Source: Cunninghamia lanceolata
Lineage: Eukaryota; Streptophyta; Pinopsida; Cupressales; Cupressaceae
Direction of reading: 5' to 3'
Assembly: GCA_027924645.1 (NCBI GenBank)
Contig: BSBN01001482.1
Coordinates: 11,054,001-11,118,000 of the forward strand
Length of the DNA stretch: 64,000 nt
Made by a program: the position numbers and the translations under genes. Position 1 is the stretch's first letter, and each line of letters starts with the position of its first letter. The notes under the pieces are model-generated. The model was not told the DNA's origin. It did not search any database and saw nothing but the letters and a program-made list of their open reading frames with translations. Below, piece by piece: positions 12,596 through 25,490 of this stretch.

Positions 12596-15480
12596 GTTGT
12601 GACGTCATCGCAACATCGCCCCATTGGAAATGGGGACCCCTCTTTTGAATTTTTGGTTTGAGATTGTTTTGGCAAGTAGTCCCCTTCGAGAGTTCCCACC
12701 TGAATAAAGGAAGTCTCCATGTAATGCAAGGGTTGCGGTAAAATCCACTGAATGCAAAGAGAGGTCGACCACTACAGAGGTTAGGTAGTACATCCTTACC
12801 TTAGGATTTGAATTGTGAATCGAGACCAAAGGAAATTTGAAAGTCGTCTAAGGCTAGAAATTTTGATATTCATTTTCAAGTTTTATGTGAGCAAGCGTAA
12901 GATGTGCACCCCAAGCACTTAGCGGTCAATTGGTTTGGATATTGCAAAACTTCTAAATCATACATAGCCATTTTAAATTTTGTCTAAGACCGTTGGTTTG
13001 TTGAAGTGGTGAAAATCAACATAGACACAATCACTTTAAAACATTGATTCATGCATAAGCATTTCGAATCTCTGCTTTAAGCGCACATTGTTAATCACCA
13101 TGCAATACGCAAAGTTTCCAAGTATACATGAAGCACAAAGGTCTAGCGTAGTACATATATGTGATGACATTGCAATTCATATTCTCTAACTTATGCAGGC
13201 CAGACCATTAAGCTCTCTTTAAACACACCTCCAACTCATACACAATGTCTAAAGGGTCCGCTTATTAATTGACACTCATTTTAAACATCATGCATGGCAC
13301 TCCAGAGTTTTCGCCTAATCGCACTTTTTTAAAGTGACTTTGCAATTTAAATTTTAGTTTGATAAGTCCACCTAGGCACATATAGAGGAGGTGTCAGAGT
13401 TTGCAATTTTTTAAGACATTACATAGACACTCAAAATGCATGCCCCAAACATTTAGCAATAATTAAATTTACATAGTGTAAAGTCTTCACATTATACATA
13501 GCATATCAAGGAGTCCGCACATTATTATTTGAGTGCATATTTTTATCCCCTTTGTATCATGTATACTATCCATTTAACATCAAAATGTTTGCTTAGAGGT
13601 AGACTATTAGTCAATTTTTAAAAAAGGTGAAAATTCAAAATATGCAAAGCACTCTTAAATCCCCACCTAGGCACATTTCCATCACAACGTTGCAATTCAT
13701 ATTCTCTTTTAAACTTGTGCATGGGACCCAAAGGTCCACTTTTCCTCCTTGGTGCATGTCTGCTCCAGTCATGCAATTCCTATTATTAAGCTTATACAAG
13801 GTGATTCAGTGGGTCTGCCCAAACACACATTCGAAGAGGTGTTTGAAGTTTATAATTATGCATTGAATGTCTGAAAGGCCGCTCATCTCCATCCTATTAG
13901 CGCACTCTAGACATGGCATTGCATAAAATGCATTTAGCAAACATACATGAAATGTACGCCTAATCTCCTCTAGGTGCATTTTTAGGTGGTCTTCGCATTT
14001 CACAAGAAAACATCTTATTCAAGATTACATGAAAAGTGCGCCTCCCCTTAGTGATGCATATACTCAAAATTGGTGTCTTGATCTTTGCAAGACATTTATT
14101 TTTAGACTTCATAATGAAATATTATTGATAATCAAATGTCTTTTATTGGTATATGTTTTTCTTGTGTAGGTGATGAAGGATTCACAAGGGAGAATAACAA
14201 GAGCTTCCACCAAAAAAGATAAAGATGGAGGAGCGTTGCCCAAATCCAAGTTCAAGATCATTGCCAGGTGAAGAGCTGATTCAAGATGATCAAGTTCTGA
14301 GCATCAAGAGTTCATTATCAAGATCATCATTTGCACGAGAACAAGAGAAATGAGCAAGTTCATCAAGTAATCCATGAATTACATTCAAAAGTACAATTGC
14401 ATGAAAGACAACATGAAGAAGTTCAAAATTCCCAAGCCGCAAGTTCGAAGAGGCTAAGTTTGAAAGGTGAAAATTCAAAGACTCAAAGACTACTACAAAA
14501 GATGACAAATTTTGGGAAAATATTATGAGCAATATGAACACAAAGAAAATAAAACCAATTTGCTTGATGTTGAGGTGGCATGTGCACAACATCAAGCCAA
14601 TCACAGTCTACCACATCATCCGTCCATATTTAATGTTCTAAAAATAGTAATTTTTTTTGTAATAAACTGCCTTATTGTCCCAATCTGGGCCATTGATTTT
14701 CAAATTGATCCTAGTCGTTCATGTAATTTTGGGGCCTATAAAAGGCCTATTTCTCTCATTTGTATGAGAGAGAGATCAGGAATCAAGTAGTAGGAGTAGA
14801 TGTTGTTAGAATAGGAGTAGAGTAGAGGAGACTCTTTGAAGTCATTGAAGAGACATGAAATTGTTGTAAAAATACATTTCCAAAATCAATACAAGCTCAT
14901 TGTTGACTCACATGGTGATTTTGTATGATTGCGGGATGTTAGCATGGTTTCCAATTCTCGAATATGATGGAGAGATGTTTCCAAGTAGAGTAATATTAGA
15001 TTAGAAGTTCATTGATGTGATGTTTATATGTAGAGATAATTGATGAGTTCCTTGAATGGTTCATACTTTTTATGATTTGTCACTGATAAGTCATTTTGCA
15101 AAGTTGGCCTGAACCACATTTGTTTTAGTTTAGTTATAGATGCTCGTTCAATCTGCGCCAGTAGTGGGTGTTTGGATGAAATTTTGCAACATGGAAATCC
15201 TTGAGTTTCCTTAGAAGATTGCATCGACTTCGTGTAGTTGTTGGTTCTCATGGTGAAGCGAAGTTTGGTTTCATGAGGAGTTTGTCTATACTAGCATATT
15301 TCATTATATCATTATCCTTAGATTAGCCCTCTTAACCCTTGTCCTTTTGCATTTTCTTTTCGTAGCCGATTAGAGTGAGTTCCACTTCATAACAAGGAGA
15401 ATAACATATTTGATTGGAATAAGGAGTCAATTTAGCGTAAGTCCCTTTATGAGTTTTCAGCAAATCACATAAACTATTGA
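12596..15480 (+). mobile_element. LTR-like sequence of an old LTR retrotransposon (boundaries tentative)
   Basis: A possible start TGTTGTGACG lies at 12596. A palindromic TATA context at 14733-14747 is followed by a purine-rich leader, an AATACAAG-type polyadenylation region near 14895, and 'CTGCGCCAGTAGTGGGTG' near 15157. I have seen such texts in plant gypsy LTRs (recollection). Between 12840 and 14040 diverged copies of phrases such as GCAATTCATATTCTCT recur, suggesting old tandem structure in U3. A gag/pol-end-like phrase 'SQGRITRASTKKDK' reads at about 14175. No second LTR or TSD was found, so the ends are uncertain. Confidence 0.35.
14733..14747 (+). promoter_or_regulatory. TATA box in a palindromic GGCC context
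   Basis: GGCCTATAAAAGGCC. A transcription start about 30 bp downstream would fall in the CT-rich sequence near 14760-14770. Confidence 0.5.
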
Positions 15481-15848
15481 GTCTATCCATTGTAAGTCAA
15501 GACCTAACATATCATGAGCCTTGGAGTTGTCTCATTGGATCACATTGTTTATACTTTGAGAGACTTTGTTCAAGAGAGGATAGAATACTTAGTATTTTAT
15601 TCTGAGTTTGCATGTGCATAAAAAACACATCAACATTAACTAAGTCTTAGGGTTTGACTAATGTATAAGGAAGTTAACACTTTTATATTTATTGTTACCT
15701 CAAGTTCAATGTTTTGACTCATACCTTGAATTTTAACATTTACATAGCAAGAGCTTCATGGTATTTTTTAGCACTAATTAATTTTACTTATATTAGATAT
15801 CATCTAGGAATACTTTTTTGTAGATACAATTTTAACATAATGAATAAA

Positions 15849-16076
15849 TTAGACCAGTTCAATGCATTCCCTAAAATTCTTAGGATGACCTAGTTCAAAT
15901 TCCATTGTTCTACTTCTAAAGTATCTAAATATAGGTGAAGCTAAGATTACTAAAAAGATTATCAAAATAGTGAACAACAATATATTGACTATCAAAATTA
16001 TATATTGATGTGGATGCATGTTGAAAAATTGATGTGGAGGCATGTTGAAAAATTGATCACTAAGTATGTATGTCAC
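15849..16076 (-). CDS. Small ORF with one predicted membrane segment, unknown
   Basis: The 75-codon frame holds a short repeated HQFFNM/HPHQ motif, then a strongly hydrophobic helix-like run (residues ~29-48, I/L/V/F-rich), then a basic RYFRSR and a polar tail. The repeat mirrors a 24-bp DNA duplication at 16008-16056. AT-rich DNA often gives such chance hydrophobic ORFs; there is no domain and no promoter, so this is weak. Confidence 0.15.
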   Translation of the reverse strand: MTYILSDQFFNMPPHQFFNMHPHQYIILIVNILLFTILIIFLVILASPIFRYFRSRTMEFELGHPKNFRECIELV

Positions 16077-16227
16077 CTCATTTTCACATAAAATAATTGA
16101 AAATGCAAATTTGTGTTTTTGATTATGTAGTGAATGAAGTACAGTTTTCTTTCAAATTTTGATGAGCAAATAAAAAATATGAAAAAATATTATTAAAATA
16201 AAATAAAAAATAAATACATTATGGGTA

Positions 16228-17300
16228 CACCCAATAAAGGGCAAGATCATTAAAATGATAGTTTGTGAAGATATCAAGAGGTCAAATGTGTGAAGAGACT
16301 AACGTCAGGCTAACTGGTCATGAATAAGGATGGCGTGCGATAGAAGATGAGGCAATTGTCTCTTTTGATTGCAAGTTATCTACCTGTAGCCTTTTGGCAG
16401 CCTCATTTTGCTATCTTTCTAATAGAAAACATGAAGGGTGAAGTAATGAAGTGCAGGGCTTTGAGTGGTGGTAACAAGGATAAAGGTAAAGGAATGGTAG
16501 AGACTCACACCCCTCGTCACCAATAGCTTAAGAGGAAGGTCACCAATAGGACGGTAGGAGGAAAGATGAAGAGGGCTTACACTCCACGCAAGAGAATGGC
16601 CAAGGTTTCAGGGGACGAGGCCATGGAGAGCTTCAGTGCTCTGGTTGATTTAGAGATACAAAATCCCATGCTAAGGAAATGGATGTGTAGAATCTTAGCA
16701 ATGGTTAAAGAAGTAGATGGACAGGATGGGGAAAAACTCAAGGAGATAATTTCCAACTTTCTGGTTGATCCAGGCTCAAGTAGGGGGCGGTGGAATGTTT
16801 TTAGAGTAGTGCACTCTCTCACCATGACTACTCTAAAGTCCATTGTGGCAACGTCAATCCTAGTCCATGAGGATTTAGCAGAGATTACTAAAGAACCAAA
16901 AGACAAGCACGAGGTTATTCTTGGGCATATCCACGATTTTATGTTGGTTCTGGTGGAGATGAGGAAGATGTTGGAGCTGGTAGAAGAGAAGATGGGAATC
17001 TAGGTGGAAGTGAAAGCCCATGTGGATTACAAGTGTTCTTGCGATGAAGAGATGATCATGGTGGATCTTTCAGACAAGGGAGATATGTAATAGTTTCTGT
17101 GTTAGCTCAAAACAACTTATTTTAAAGTTTTTATTAGGTACTAAGATTGTTAATGGGTAGAGGGTCTTGTAATTTTCCCTCTCACCCAATAAGTATATAA
17201 CTTAATGGTTGTTTCAAGACTATTTTTTCAGATAGTAAGGGCTATGCCCTATTTTTTAGATGGGTCCCTAGTCACCAACCAGGATTCCTATAACAAAAAA
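16228..17300 (+). mobile_element. LINE-type non-autonomous unit, copy 1
   Basis: Flanked by 15-bp TSDs (16213-16227 and 17301-17315) that differ at one base. The 3' end is GGTCCCTAGTCACCAACC, GATTCCTATAAC and a run of A, typical of target-primed retrotransposition. It shares its ORF and 3' end with 24426-25490. The unit is only 1073 bp and has no RT or endonuclease, so it must be mobilised in trans. Function of the encoded protein is unknown. Confidence 0.7.
16566..17003 (+). CDS. 145-codon ORF carried by the LINE-type unit
   Basis: The product is basic at its N-terminus (MKRAYTPRKRMAK), then mixed alpha-helical with many Leu/Met/Val/Glu, ending MLELVEEKMGI. A related but interrupted frame occupies 24759-25190 in the second copy (MKRPYSPQKHLRKI; later conserved LTHEDL against LVHEDL, and LGH(I/L)HD). 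Conservation between two copies with separate target duplications indicates a shared coding ancestor. The segment upstream of the ATG is also partly shared (KGKGM; VGGK just before MKR), so the original protein may have been longer. No known domain is recognised; it could be an ORF1 relic. Confidence 0.5.
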   Translation: MKRAYTPRKRMAKVSGDEAMESFSALVDLEIQNPMLRKWMCRILAMVKEVDGQDGEKLKEIISNFLVDPGSSRGRWNVFRVVHSLTMTTLKSIVATSILVHEDLAEITKEPKDKHEVILGHIHDFMLVLVEMRKMLELVEEKMGI

Positions 17301-17812
17301 AATACAATATGGGTAAAAGCACGAAGTTGAGTCCACTTCTCATGGAAGTTTCAGACTTAGACAAAAACCTAAAATTGGGCAAAACAAAGCATGATCATGT
17401 TATTTATAAAATGGGATCTTGTGATGGATCGAGATCCTAAGCCTAAATTCAAAATGAGATTCCATTTCGTAGCAAGATCCCAAGCCTGGGATCATGAAAC
17501 GGGATCCCGTTTAGAATAGGATCTCATTCTATAAAAGTATTTAATTTTTAAAAAATGGCATGCGAGCTCATTTTCACCAACGGCCACAACTAAACTAGAA
17601 TGGGATCCTAAGTTTGAGAGAGCCATTTCCAGCCATCCAATAGTCTAGGGCAGTTATTTTTTCCCTTTTTTCATTTTTGGTATTTTTTATTTGTATTTTA
17701 AGTTTATTTTGTATATATTTGTAAATTAGGTTTTCATATTTGGTTTGAATCTTCCTACAAAACATATAAGCCATACATTCAATTGAAACTAAAAAAGTTG
17801 CCCTACACACAA

Positions 17813-17925
17813 AACCCTAAACTGAATTGAAACAAAAATATTTACCCTTCAAACAAAAATATGAACCCTAAACTGAATTGAAACAAAACTATTTACCCTT
17901 CAAACAAAAATATGAAACCTAAACT
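17813..17925. repeat. 51-bp tandem duplication, 2.2 copies
   Basis: 17813-17863 and 17864-17914 match almost perfectly (AACCCTAAACTGAATTGAAA...), with a third partial start at 17915. Confidence 0.88.
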
Positions 17926-18924
17926 AAGATTCAATCACGCCTGCAAACCGAAAAACAAGTTTTAGTTACTGTTTAATGGTAAACCGATTGCCATTTTAGT
18001 TTTAGTTTTATTTTCATTTGCATTGCTTTATGTTTTAAATTTGTATGCAAATATTTCAAAATCAGATAATACTTAATTTGTTTGAGAAAAAAATCTAGAT
18101 TTGTCTATGTTTATTTCATTCCATTATTTAGCACTTATTATTAATTGTTTAATCTAGCCACATACAATTAGAATTTGCAACACATGGCATCCATATGTAC
18201 CCATGCACAAACACCTACTCTCTAACATATTAACATGTACATATAGTTTTCTATCGGCATAATCCTTGATCCTCCTTTAGGTGCAAGTGATAGTATATAT
18301 TGTTTTTTATAATCATAATCCCTATGAGGTTTCTAGATATGTTGAATTATGAATAAGATAGAGATTAGTCAAACCTATAGTCTAATTACTTAGTTTCACA
18401 TTAAAATATAAAATTAGAACCACACATTGTCATAATCTTATCATTCCCTACATATACCTAGTCCATATCATTACCTGATCACACATTAGATCCAAGATAG
18501 ATGAATAAAATTGATAGAAACCATGATCTAGGAATATGTTACAATGATCATATAGATAATGGAACATCTAATACTCCCTCATAAAATATGATTGTTTATT
18601 AAGGTTATCCTGCTCAAACGGCTTAAGGGGATTAAATTAACCTAGAAATTTACATATTTAATGTTCATGTGAGATATTTTATTCCATGTCATTAATGTAA
18701 TATATCCATGTGGTTGAATTCAAATTATAGGAATAAAATGTCAGTCCATGGCTAACCAAATTTCATCCTAAATGAGTAACTATAATTTATTTATAAAAGT
18801 TGTATCCACTCTAGGAAACATATATTTATAGACTTGAATATTTCTATCTTTAATTGTAATTACTAGATAAGGAAACATTCATCCTAAATATGCAACAACC
18901 AACAAAATAATACTAGATATTAAT

Positions 18925-19018
18925 AACTTTGACTAAGAGCAAACATTCAAAATATATCTATCCTCAAAGAAATAAATGACTTTGACTAAGAGCAAACATT
19001 CAAAATATAGCTATCCTC
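18925..19018. repeat. 41-bp duplication, 53-bp period
   Basis: 18925-18965 and 18978-19018 share ACTTTGACTAAGAGCAAACA and ATTCAAAATATA, with two differences. Confidence 0.85.
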
Positions 19019-20614
19019 TTTGCAAAATCCAATTTGATTTGAGTGATTTATGGGCAAAAAAATGGATTCAGCATGAGGTAAGTAAGAAAGACTAAGCTTA
19101 ATTGATATCTTCCATCATCAAATAATTTCATGTTTAAAGAGTTTCTTAGGGCATATCTATAAATTTAATTCTCATCATATAATTTATCTCATAGATATCT
19201 TCCCTAGTGTGTCTAATCCCTACTACCCAATCTATAAATTTAATTCTCATATTTGTGAGGACCTTGAGAGTTTGGAGGATCGGAATGAGTTTGTAAAATT
19301 AATCCATTCTAATATAGATTATTATTTTTAAGCCTCAATGGTTCAAACTAATTGATGAAATGTATTTCATTGAGAGTAATAGGATAAATGTGAAATTTTA
19401 TATTTTAATGGCAATCAACCGCTTAATGATGGTCAATTGATTAAGGAGGTAGATGAAAGAATGTTTTAGATATGGGACTGATTCTAGATATGAATGGGTA
19501 GATTATGGGGGGAATAGAAATAAAGGATAAAATCAATAGCATTGAAGGACCTCTATGTGGCAAGGTATGCTAGAGTATAGGGAAAGAATTGAGAAACATG
19601 AGTAGGAATTTAAAGGGATACTAAGGTAGCTTTAAATTTGGTAGTGCATGTAAGTAGAGAGTCATTTAGAATAGTTCTTTAAATGGATATAAAGATTAAG
19701 GAAGAAATATATATATTTTTAAAATCTTTCTATAAAATTTGTCAATAGGAGTTCATACACAAGTATCAATAGAAATCAATAATATCTCATCAAAATGGTA
19801 AGTTTATAGTTATTCATTAACAATAGGAGGCCATCATATCTTATTAATTACCTCCTAAATACATTTTAAAAAATAGGATATGTAAAATGAAAAGTGTACT
19901 ATCAATTAATTATAGGTAGGGGATTGAAACAACCAATAATTAACCTAGAATAATAGTTAATCAAAATTTTGCCCTACAAAACTAGATTTCACATCACATT
20001 AACAATTATTTGTGTTTTCAAAGTTAGACAAACCACATCTCATTGTTGAGGAATGATCATAAAATTCATATCATGATCTCATACCACATTTTCTCTTTAC
20101 ACACTTAGGTCACATAAGAGGGCTACACCAACATAGACCACATTATTCAAAATACACACCAAGTATATGTATAGTAACTTTTATTTCATCAATTGGTTTG
20201 AGTGAGATTTCACATAAATATTTCATATGAAGTTCCATTCTCCATCTAAAATCCACAAGATAAATTTCATTATCATCATAACCACAAGAATAGTTTTATA
20301 GTCATAGTTTGTTTTTAAAGAAAAAGGTGGTAGACCACCCATACCATTACTTGAAAAGATTATATAGATATGTAAAAGTTTCTCAACAGAGAGATAATAA
20401 AAAAATTACAAGAGAAAGGCCCTATAATGGTCAGAATTAGCAAATAAAGTCCAACACATGAAAAAGTATAATAGCGTAAACCCCCATTACTAGGAAAAAA
20501 TAGACACCCATACACCCAAAAGAGTTATGACTCAAGCCACTTACCCCACAGCCATAAGCATTAAGATGCAGGACTAGCGGCGGGGAGAGGAGCATGCCCC
20601 TAAGGTGATACATT

Positions 20615-21064
20615 TGTTGTTATATGGAGCCTAATCAGACTTGGAGGTTCAATTTACCCCACTTTTATAAGCGCGATTTCCCCCCCAAATTATTTAACGA
20701 GGTCAAGGGGCAGCGCCCCTTGCATGGGTTTGGGGGCAGCGGGAGTTATTTTTCTATTGGCCAACATAAAAAAAAAACCCTATTTTTGTAACCGACATAA
20801 GGCTTGATAAAAGCAGCTAAGGGTTAGGGTTTCCATTGATGTATTGTAGCATTTTGCAGCAGTATTGAGTTGCAAGGATTGCTGGTTGTAATCAGTTTGA
20901 TTTACTAGATAATAATATTAGACTATCTGTTGGTGGATGTAGCCCGGGTTTGGGTGAACCAAGTTAAAACTTCTCTCTCGCTGTTATTATTTCTGTATAT
21001 TTTCATTCCTCTGTTTAATCTTTATTTTTATTTAATTGATATCTTCTACTGGCTAACCCTAACA
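20615..21064 (+). mobile_element. Solo LTR (450 bp), probably copia-type
   Basis: Starts TGTTGTTATATGG and ends CTAACCCTAACA. It is flanked by a perfect 5-bp TSD ACATT (20610-20614 and 21065-21069). The inside has the GGGGCAGCGCCCC palindrome and a 'TGTAGCCCGGGTTTGGGTGA' phrase followed by ACCA near the 3' end, both of which I associate with plant copia LTR ends. No primer site or internal region follows, so it is a solo LTR left by LTR-LTR recombination. Orientation is inferred from the 3'-end-like phrase. Confidence 0.75.
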
Positions 21065-22012
21065 ACATTGAACCCATCATCACCCTGGTCCTCATTGTCG
21101 CATTCCTCAGGATCATCAAAAGCATCCCTAGGTATGTGAGGCACGAGATCTGGGACATGTACTCTCAGAAACCTTATGCCCGTGAAGACATCCCTGATAT
21201 GTTGAGCATTCTTCTTAGAGAAGAGGAAACTATAGGCATTCAGCTCTTTGTCAAGATTGTTGCTGCTTGGCGATTTAAGGTTGGATTGCATAGCCCTGTA
21301 GACTACTTGGTGAGGAATAGAGGTTCTTAGAATTTGAAGATTGAAAATCCCTCCATTCAAGGCATCACCTCGGTCCATATCATAACCTTTTTACTGTTGT
21401 AGCCAATATATCCACTGAGTAGATATTGTGGTAGAAAAGACCAGAGGCTAGTACATGAATGTATTCGCCATCTTGTACCAGATCCATTATATGAGAAATG
21501 AAATGGTAAATAATATTTGAGTAGTTGAGGATTCGGCCAATGTATCCTTTTATCCATTTGTGCCCTGTGATACATCTCACAGAAAAATACATCATCGTGC
21601 AGTCCCAATCTATTAGAGTCATCAAGTCTAAGACCTTGACCTTTCCTCTCACCTCTGGCTCCCAGTCTAGAGAGGAGAAGGAGAGTCTTTGGTTGAGCTG
21701 TGTTTCCACCATGTGTACCTGTTGACAAATTAGGAAGTTGTTAAAAAAAAAGAGTTAAAGAACTTAAGAAGAGACTTTGAAATAACTAGCTACAAAAATG
21801 ACAAGAGGTCATCCATGTGACTGGACGTGGGAATGTTGTCCTTGCTCAATCCCATAGCAATCCAAATAGGGTAAAGAGGCAAGCACTATACAAAAATCCT
21901 TGAGAATATCATAAACAAAAAAGAGAATGTCCTCCAGACACATACTTTCCATTAATGAGCAGTGTACTTTGGGAGCGACATGTAATAAAAAGACAGCCCC
22001 CAAATCTAGCAA
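21065..22012 (-). pseudogene. Decayed coding region of unknown family, minus strand
   Basis: Minus-strand frames at 21809-22012, 21380-21712 and 21046-21378 read as consecutive pieces of one protein-like sequence broken by a few frameshifts and stops. Segments include 'TLIDWDCTMMYFSVRCITGH', 'HKWIKGYIGRILNYSNIIYH' and an acidic DDPEECDNEDQGDD tail. Codon texture and aromatic content look coding. I do not recognise the family; it may be a transposon ORF. The solo LTR at 20615-21064 sits at its 3' side. Confidence 0.35.
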
Positions 22013-22387
22013 TAAAGACCGCCATCCTTGCTTAAGATCGAGCCTTATTTGAAATCATGTCTACTACCTCTCGAAGATCTTGAAATGATATCCCAATTAA
22101 TGAAACCTGATTCATGAGATAAATCCATCGGTTGTCGATTAGACAAGGTAGCTGATAGACTCACCAATATATAGTCACAGTTTTATCATCCAGTAGGAGC
22201 ATTGTGAAGATGGTTGAGGGGTGTTAAATTTTACACTAACATTGATGATGGAGTGTATAACAAATAATAATAACAAGTTGACATTTTCCCCTTACACATG
22301 GATCCATATACTTATTTTTCCCTTATACATGGATCCATATAAATGTAACCACTTCATGCCATAGATTAAGAGGATTTAAGAAAAAGG

Positions 22388-22722
22388 CTTAGGACAAAAT
22401 CATTCCATTAGCATGGTTTATGGACCTAGGAAAGATGGCATGGATTAAGGGGATTTAAGAAAATTGCTTAAGGCCTATCCTAAGAGGATGTAGATGGTAC
22501 AACTTGAAATCTACACATTAATCCCCTTAAGCCACCAATAATAGTCAAATTAATCATTCACATTTGATCAATTTGTATAATGTTAGATGCTTGAAGTTTT
22601 TACAAACTTGTTAAAGATCTATATATTAAACTTGGTCAACTTAGGACAAAATCATTCCATTAGCATGGTTTATGGACCTAGAAAAGATGACATAGATTAA
22701 GGGGATTTAATAAAATAGGATT
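22388..22722. repeat. Two ~80-bp direct repeats containing the TTAAGGGGATTTAA motif
   Basis: 22388-22465 and 22640-22722 both contain CTTAGGACAAAATCATTCCA, TTAGCATGG and ATTAAGGGGATTTAA. Inverted CCCCTTAAGCC lies at about 22520. The motif matches the arrays at 37.1-37.5 and 38.7-39.0 kb, linking both regions to one host element ('T'). Confidence 0.8.
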
Positions 22723-24166
22723 TAAGTGGAAACTTCACTATACCTTGTAAACACTTTAAAGTACATCAAGCCACAAAATTTTACATGCCTTAGACATAAA
22801 GGAGCCTTACACATTTTGTTAGAAATTTACCTTTTTTGTGTATGTTTTTGCTTTATTATTAGTATGTACATGTATTAAAATTACAATGTTAGATCTTAAA
22901 TTTTGAAATTTGTATGTATGCTCAAGTTGAATGGTGTATGTATGTGTATGTATCCTAATTTTTCTTTTAAATGTAGTCATGTACATTTAATTTAAATAGT
23001 TCTTGTAATTTCTCAACATGTATAATATCTTGTTTTTTATATGTTTATTTATAATTTATATATAAATGAATCTTGAAAGTTAATTTTGTACTTGTTTGTA
23101 TATTTATATATATGCAGGTTGACAGTTTTTATATCATGGATATTAACTTTGATATTGAGGATTTCCTCAATGCGCCACCTCCACCCCCTTCACCTCAACA
23201 CCCTCCACCTCCACCTCCACCTCAAAACCCCCAACCTCTACCCACACTTGGATCTGATGAGGCTCACTTGTGAGATCAAATTAATGACAATATTAGATCC
23301 ATTGAAGAACAAATCAATGCAATTCAAAATGAAGCATTTATGCCACCTCACCTGATGTGTTTTGCATCTTCGATGCAAAACATTGTAGATGTTGTCAGGT
23401 CCATTATTGTGGACATAGACAAATTTGAGTATGGAGAGAGGTGAGGGGACTATTTTATTCTGATGGACTCTCCTATAGGGAGATCTTTGATTTGAAAATC
23501 ACAAAAGCCCATTTAGCTCAATATTTTTTGACCCCATCAGCAATCAATCAATTCCCACTAACAAAAAAATAATATCAATTAGGTCGTGTAGACATCCAGA
23601 GATGACAACCAATTTTTGGGATCGGTGGTGGATGGTATTTGATTATCCACCTCATGCTAATTGTGAGGTTCCTCTCTATTTTTTGAGAAAATTATAAGCA
23701 GTGTTTGTGATAAATAGGAAATGCAATTATTTTGATTTTAGACCATTCCAGGGTGTTGGTGGCAACATGCCAGAATAGAGGTTAGGGGCATGGGTTGATC
23801 CGTAATTACCCATGCCTAGTCAACCTCTTGTCGAGCCTCCTTATACTGCCATTCTTGTACCCATCTAGCATTATGCGGTGTTATCCTCACTGGGAGCATT
23901 GAGTGCACTCTTGGTTAACCTCAATGAGCACACTTTTGAGATGGCAGCTAGGGTTAGTGGGCAAGACCGTGGAGGAGCTCATTGTGGAGTTGATCCTAGT
24001 ACCACTCCACCTATTTTGATGCCTCATATGTGTATAATTTGTAAATAATTATGTTATGGACCTAATCAGGTTGCGCCCACTTTAGCTACATGTGGAGCAT
24101 CTGATGATATCGGTTCATTTGTTGATTTTCTAATTGCTGAGGATCAACCTACAGATCTTTCAACAC

Positions 24167-24169
<3 letters not shown>

Positions 24170-24204
<35 letters not shown>
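24170..24204. repeat. (TA)n microsatellite
   Basis: About 17 TA dinucleotides at the start of the predicted first intron of the T plus-strand gene. Confidence 0.92.
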
Positions 24205-24209
<5 letters not shown>

Positions 24210-24425
24210 TGATGAAATTAACAATTTTAAGCATGTGTTTTTAATGAACATATATCAAATAAATTGTAATATTTTAACAATCAAATTGTTTGGTGTAGAT
24301 AATGGCCACATAGACATCAACATCTTTTGATCGATTTTGTTTTGCATCAACACTTGTACAAGTCGACCACCCATTTGGGGTATTTTGATTGATTTTTTAA
24401 ATATATATTAAATAATTTTAACTTG

Positions 24426-25490
24426 TTATGATAATTGGAAAGCATGTTAATCTGTCAATCATGAGTTGGCGGCCCCAAGATCAATGTCTTGTGTGATGTG
24501 ATAGATGGCAAGAATGTAATAACTAAGAGTGGTTGCATGGGTGGTAAGCTAATTTTTATTGGTATTATGATCAGTTCCATCTGCATTTTTCCCTCCCTAG
24601 CTCTAGTTTCTTAATGACAGTGTCTAGTGTTGGTGGGGGAATGATGGAGGGTGCTTTAGGAGGTGGCTCAATCTCAAAGGAAAAAGGAAAATGGATGGCT
24701 AGTATGCCTCCCCAGAGATAAATTTCTCAATGTTGTTGTAGCAAAATAGTGGGTGGAAAGATGAAGAGACCATATTCCCCGCAGAAGCATCTAAGGAAGA
24801 TTCTTGTAGAGGAGGCGATGGTAGGATTTGTTAAGGAAATAGAGGGGGATATCAAGAACCTCATTCTATGGGAATAGTTATGTAGGATGTTGAAGCTAGC
24901 TATGGAGGTAGATAGAAAAGAAGGGGTAAATGTGAGGGAGGTGATGTTGCATTTGGTGCTTGACCCTAGGACCTTGAGGGGAAGGTGTAACATATTTGGA
25001 GCTACTCAATCCTTGGCTATGGTGATGATGCTCTCTGTGGTGGAGGCTTCGGTCCTCACTCATGAGGATTTGATTGAGTCTTCTGGGTAGAAAGTGGAAA
25101 ACCATGAGTGTGTGTTGGGACATTTGCATGATATCATGTTGGGAGTGGTGGACACTGGAGGAATATGGTGGAAGGAATTGCAGAAAAGATGGAGGTACCA
25201 ATGTCAGCACATGCTCACCCCTTGTACTCCTATGCCTATGACGAGGATGGTGTCATGGTGGAGTTAGACGGGAAAATAGATAAGTAGTTCTGTAGTTTTT
25301 GGTTTTAGATGACAATATTTTGGTTTTCTATTATGGCCAATATATGAAGTACGGACCTCTATAATTTTCCCCACTTATATGATGTATGAGTTTTAGACTT
25401 CTTCTATTTGGATGTTGTAAAAAACTTATAGGCTCGACCCTCGTTTTGATGAGTCCCTGGTCCCTAACCAGGGTAATTATATCAAAAAAT
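24426..25490 (+). mobile_element. LINE-type non-autonomous unit, copy 2
   Basis: Perfect 15-bp TSD AATAATTTTAACTTG at 24411-24425 and 25491-25505. The 3' end GTCCCTGGTCCCTAACCAGG followed by A-rich sequence matches copy 1 (16228-17300). Its ORF (MKRPYSPQKH..., from about 24759) is broken by stops. It lies within the intron 24380-25559 of the T plus-strand gene, so it inserted after that gene existed. Confidence 0.78.

Larger units (their letters stand above)
17316..20609. other. AT-rich spacer, no supported gene
   Basis: Contains a GGGATCC-rich patch near 17405-17530 and small tandem duplications (listed). One CTTAAGGGG motif sits near 18617, matching the arrays at 22.4 and 37-39 kb. Otherwise nothing is recognised. 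Confidence 0.5.

Noticed and set aside
17813..17925. AACCCTAAAC phrases resembling plant telomere repeat CCCTAAA
   Set aside because: Only single CCCTAAA units inside a 51-bp AT-rich tandem duplication; no (CCCTAAA)n run. The same phrase near 9690 is also isolated.
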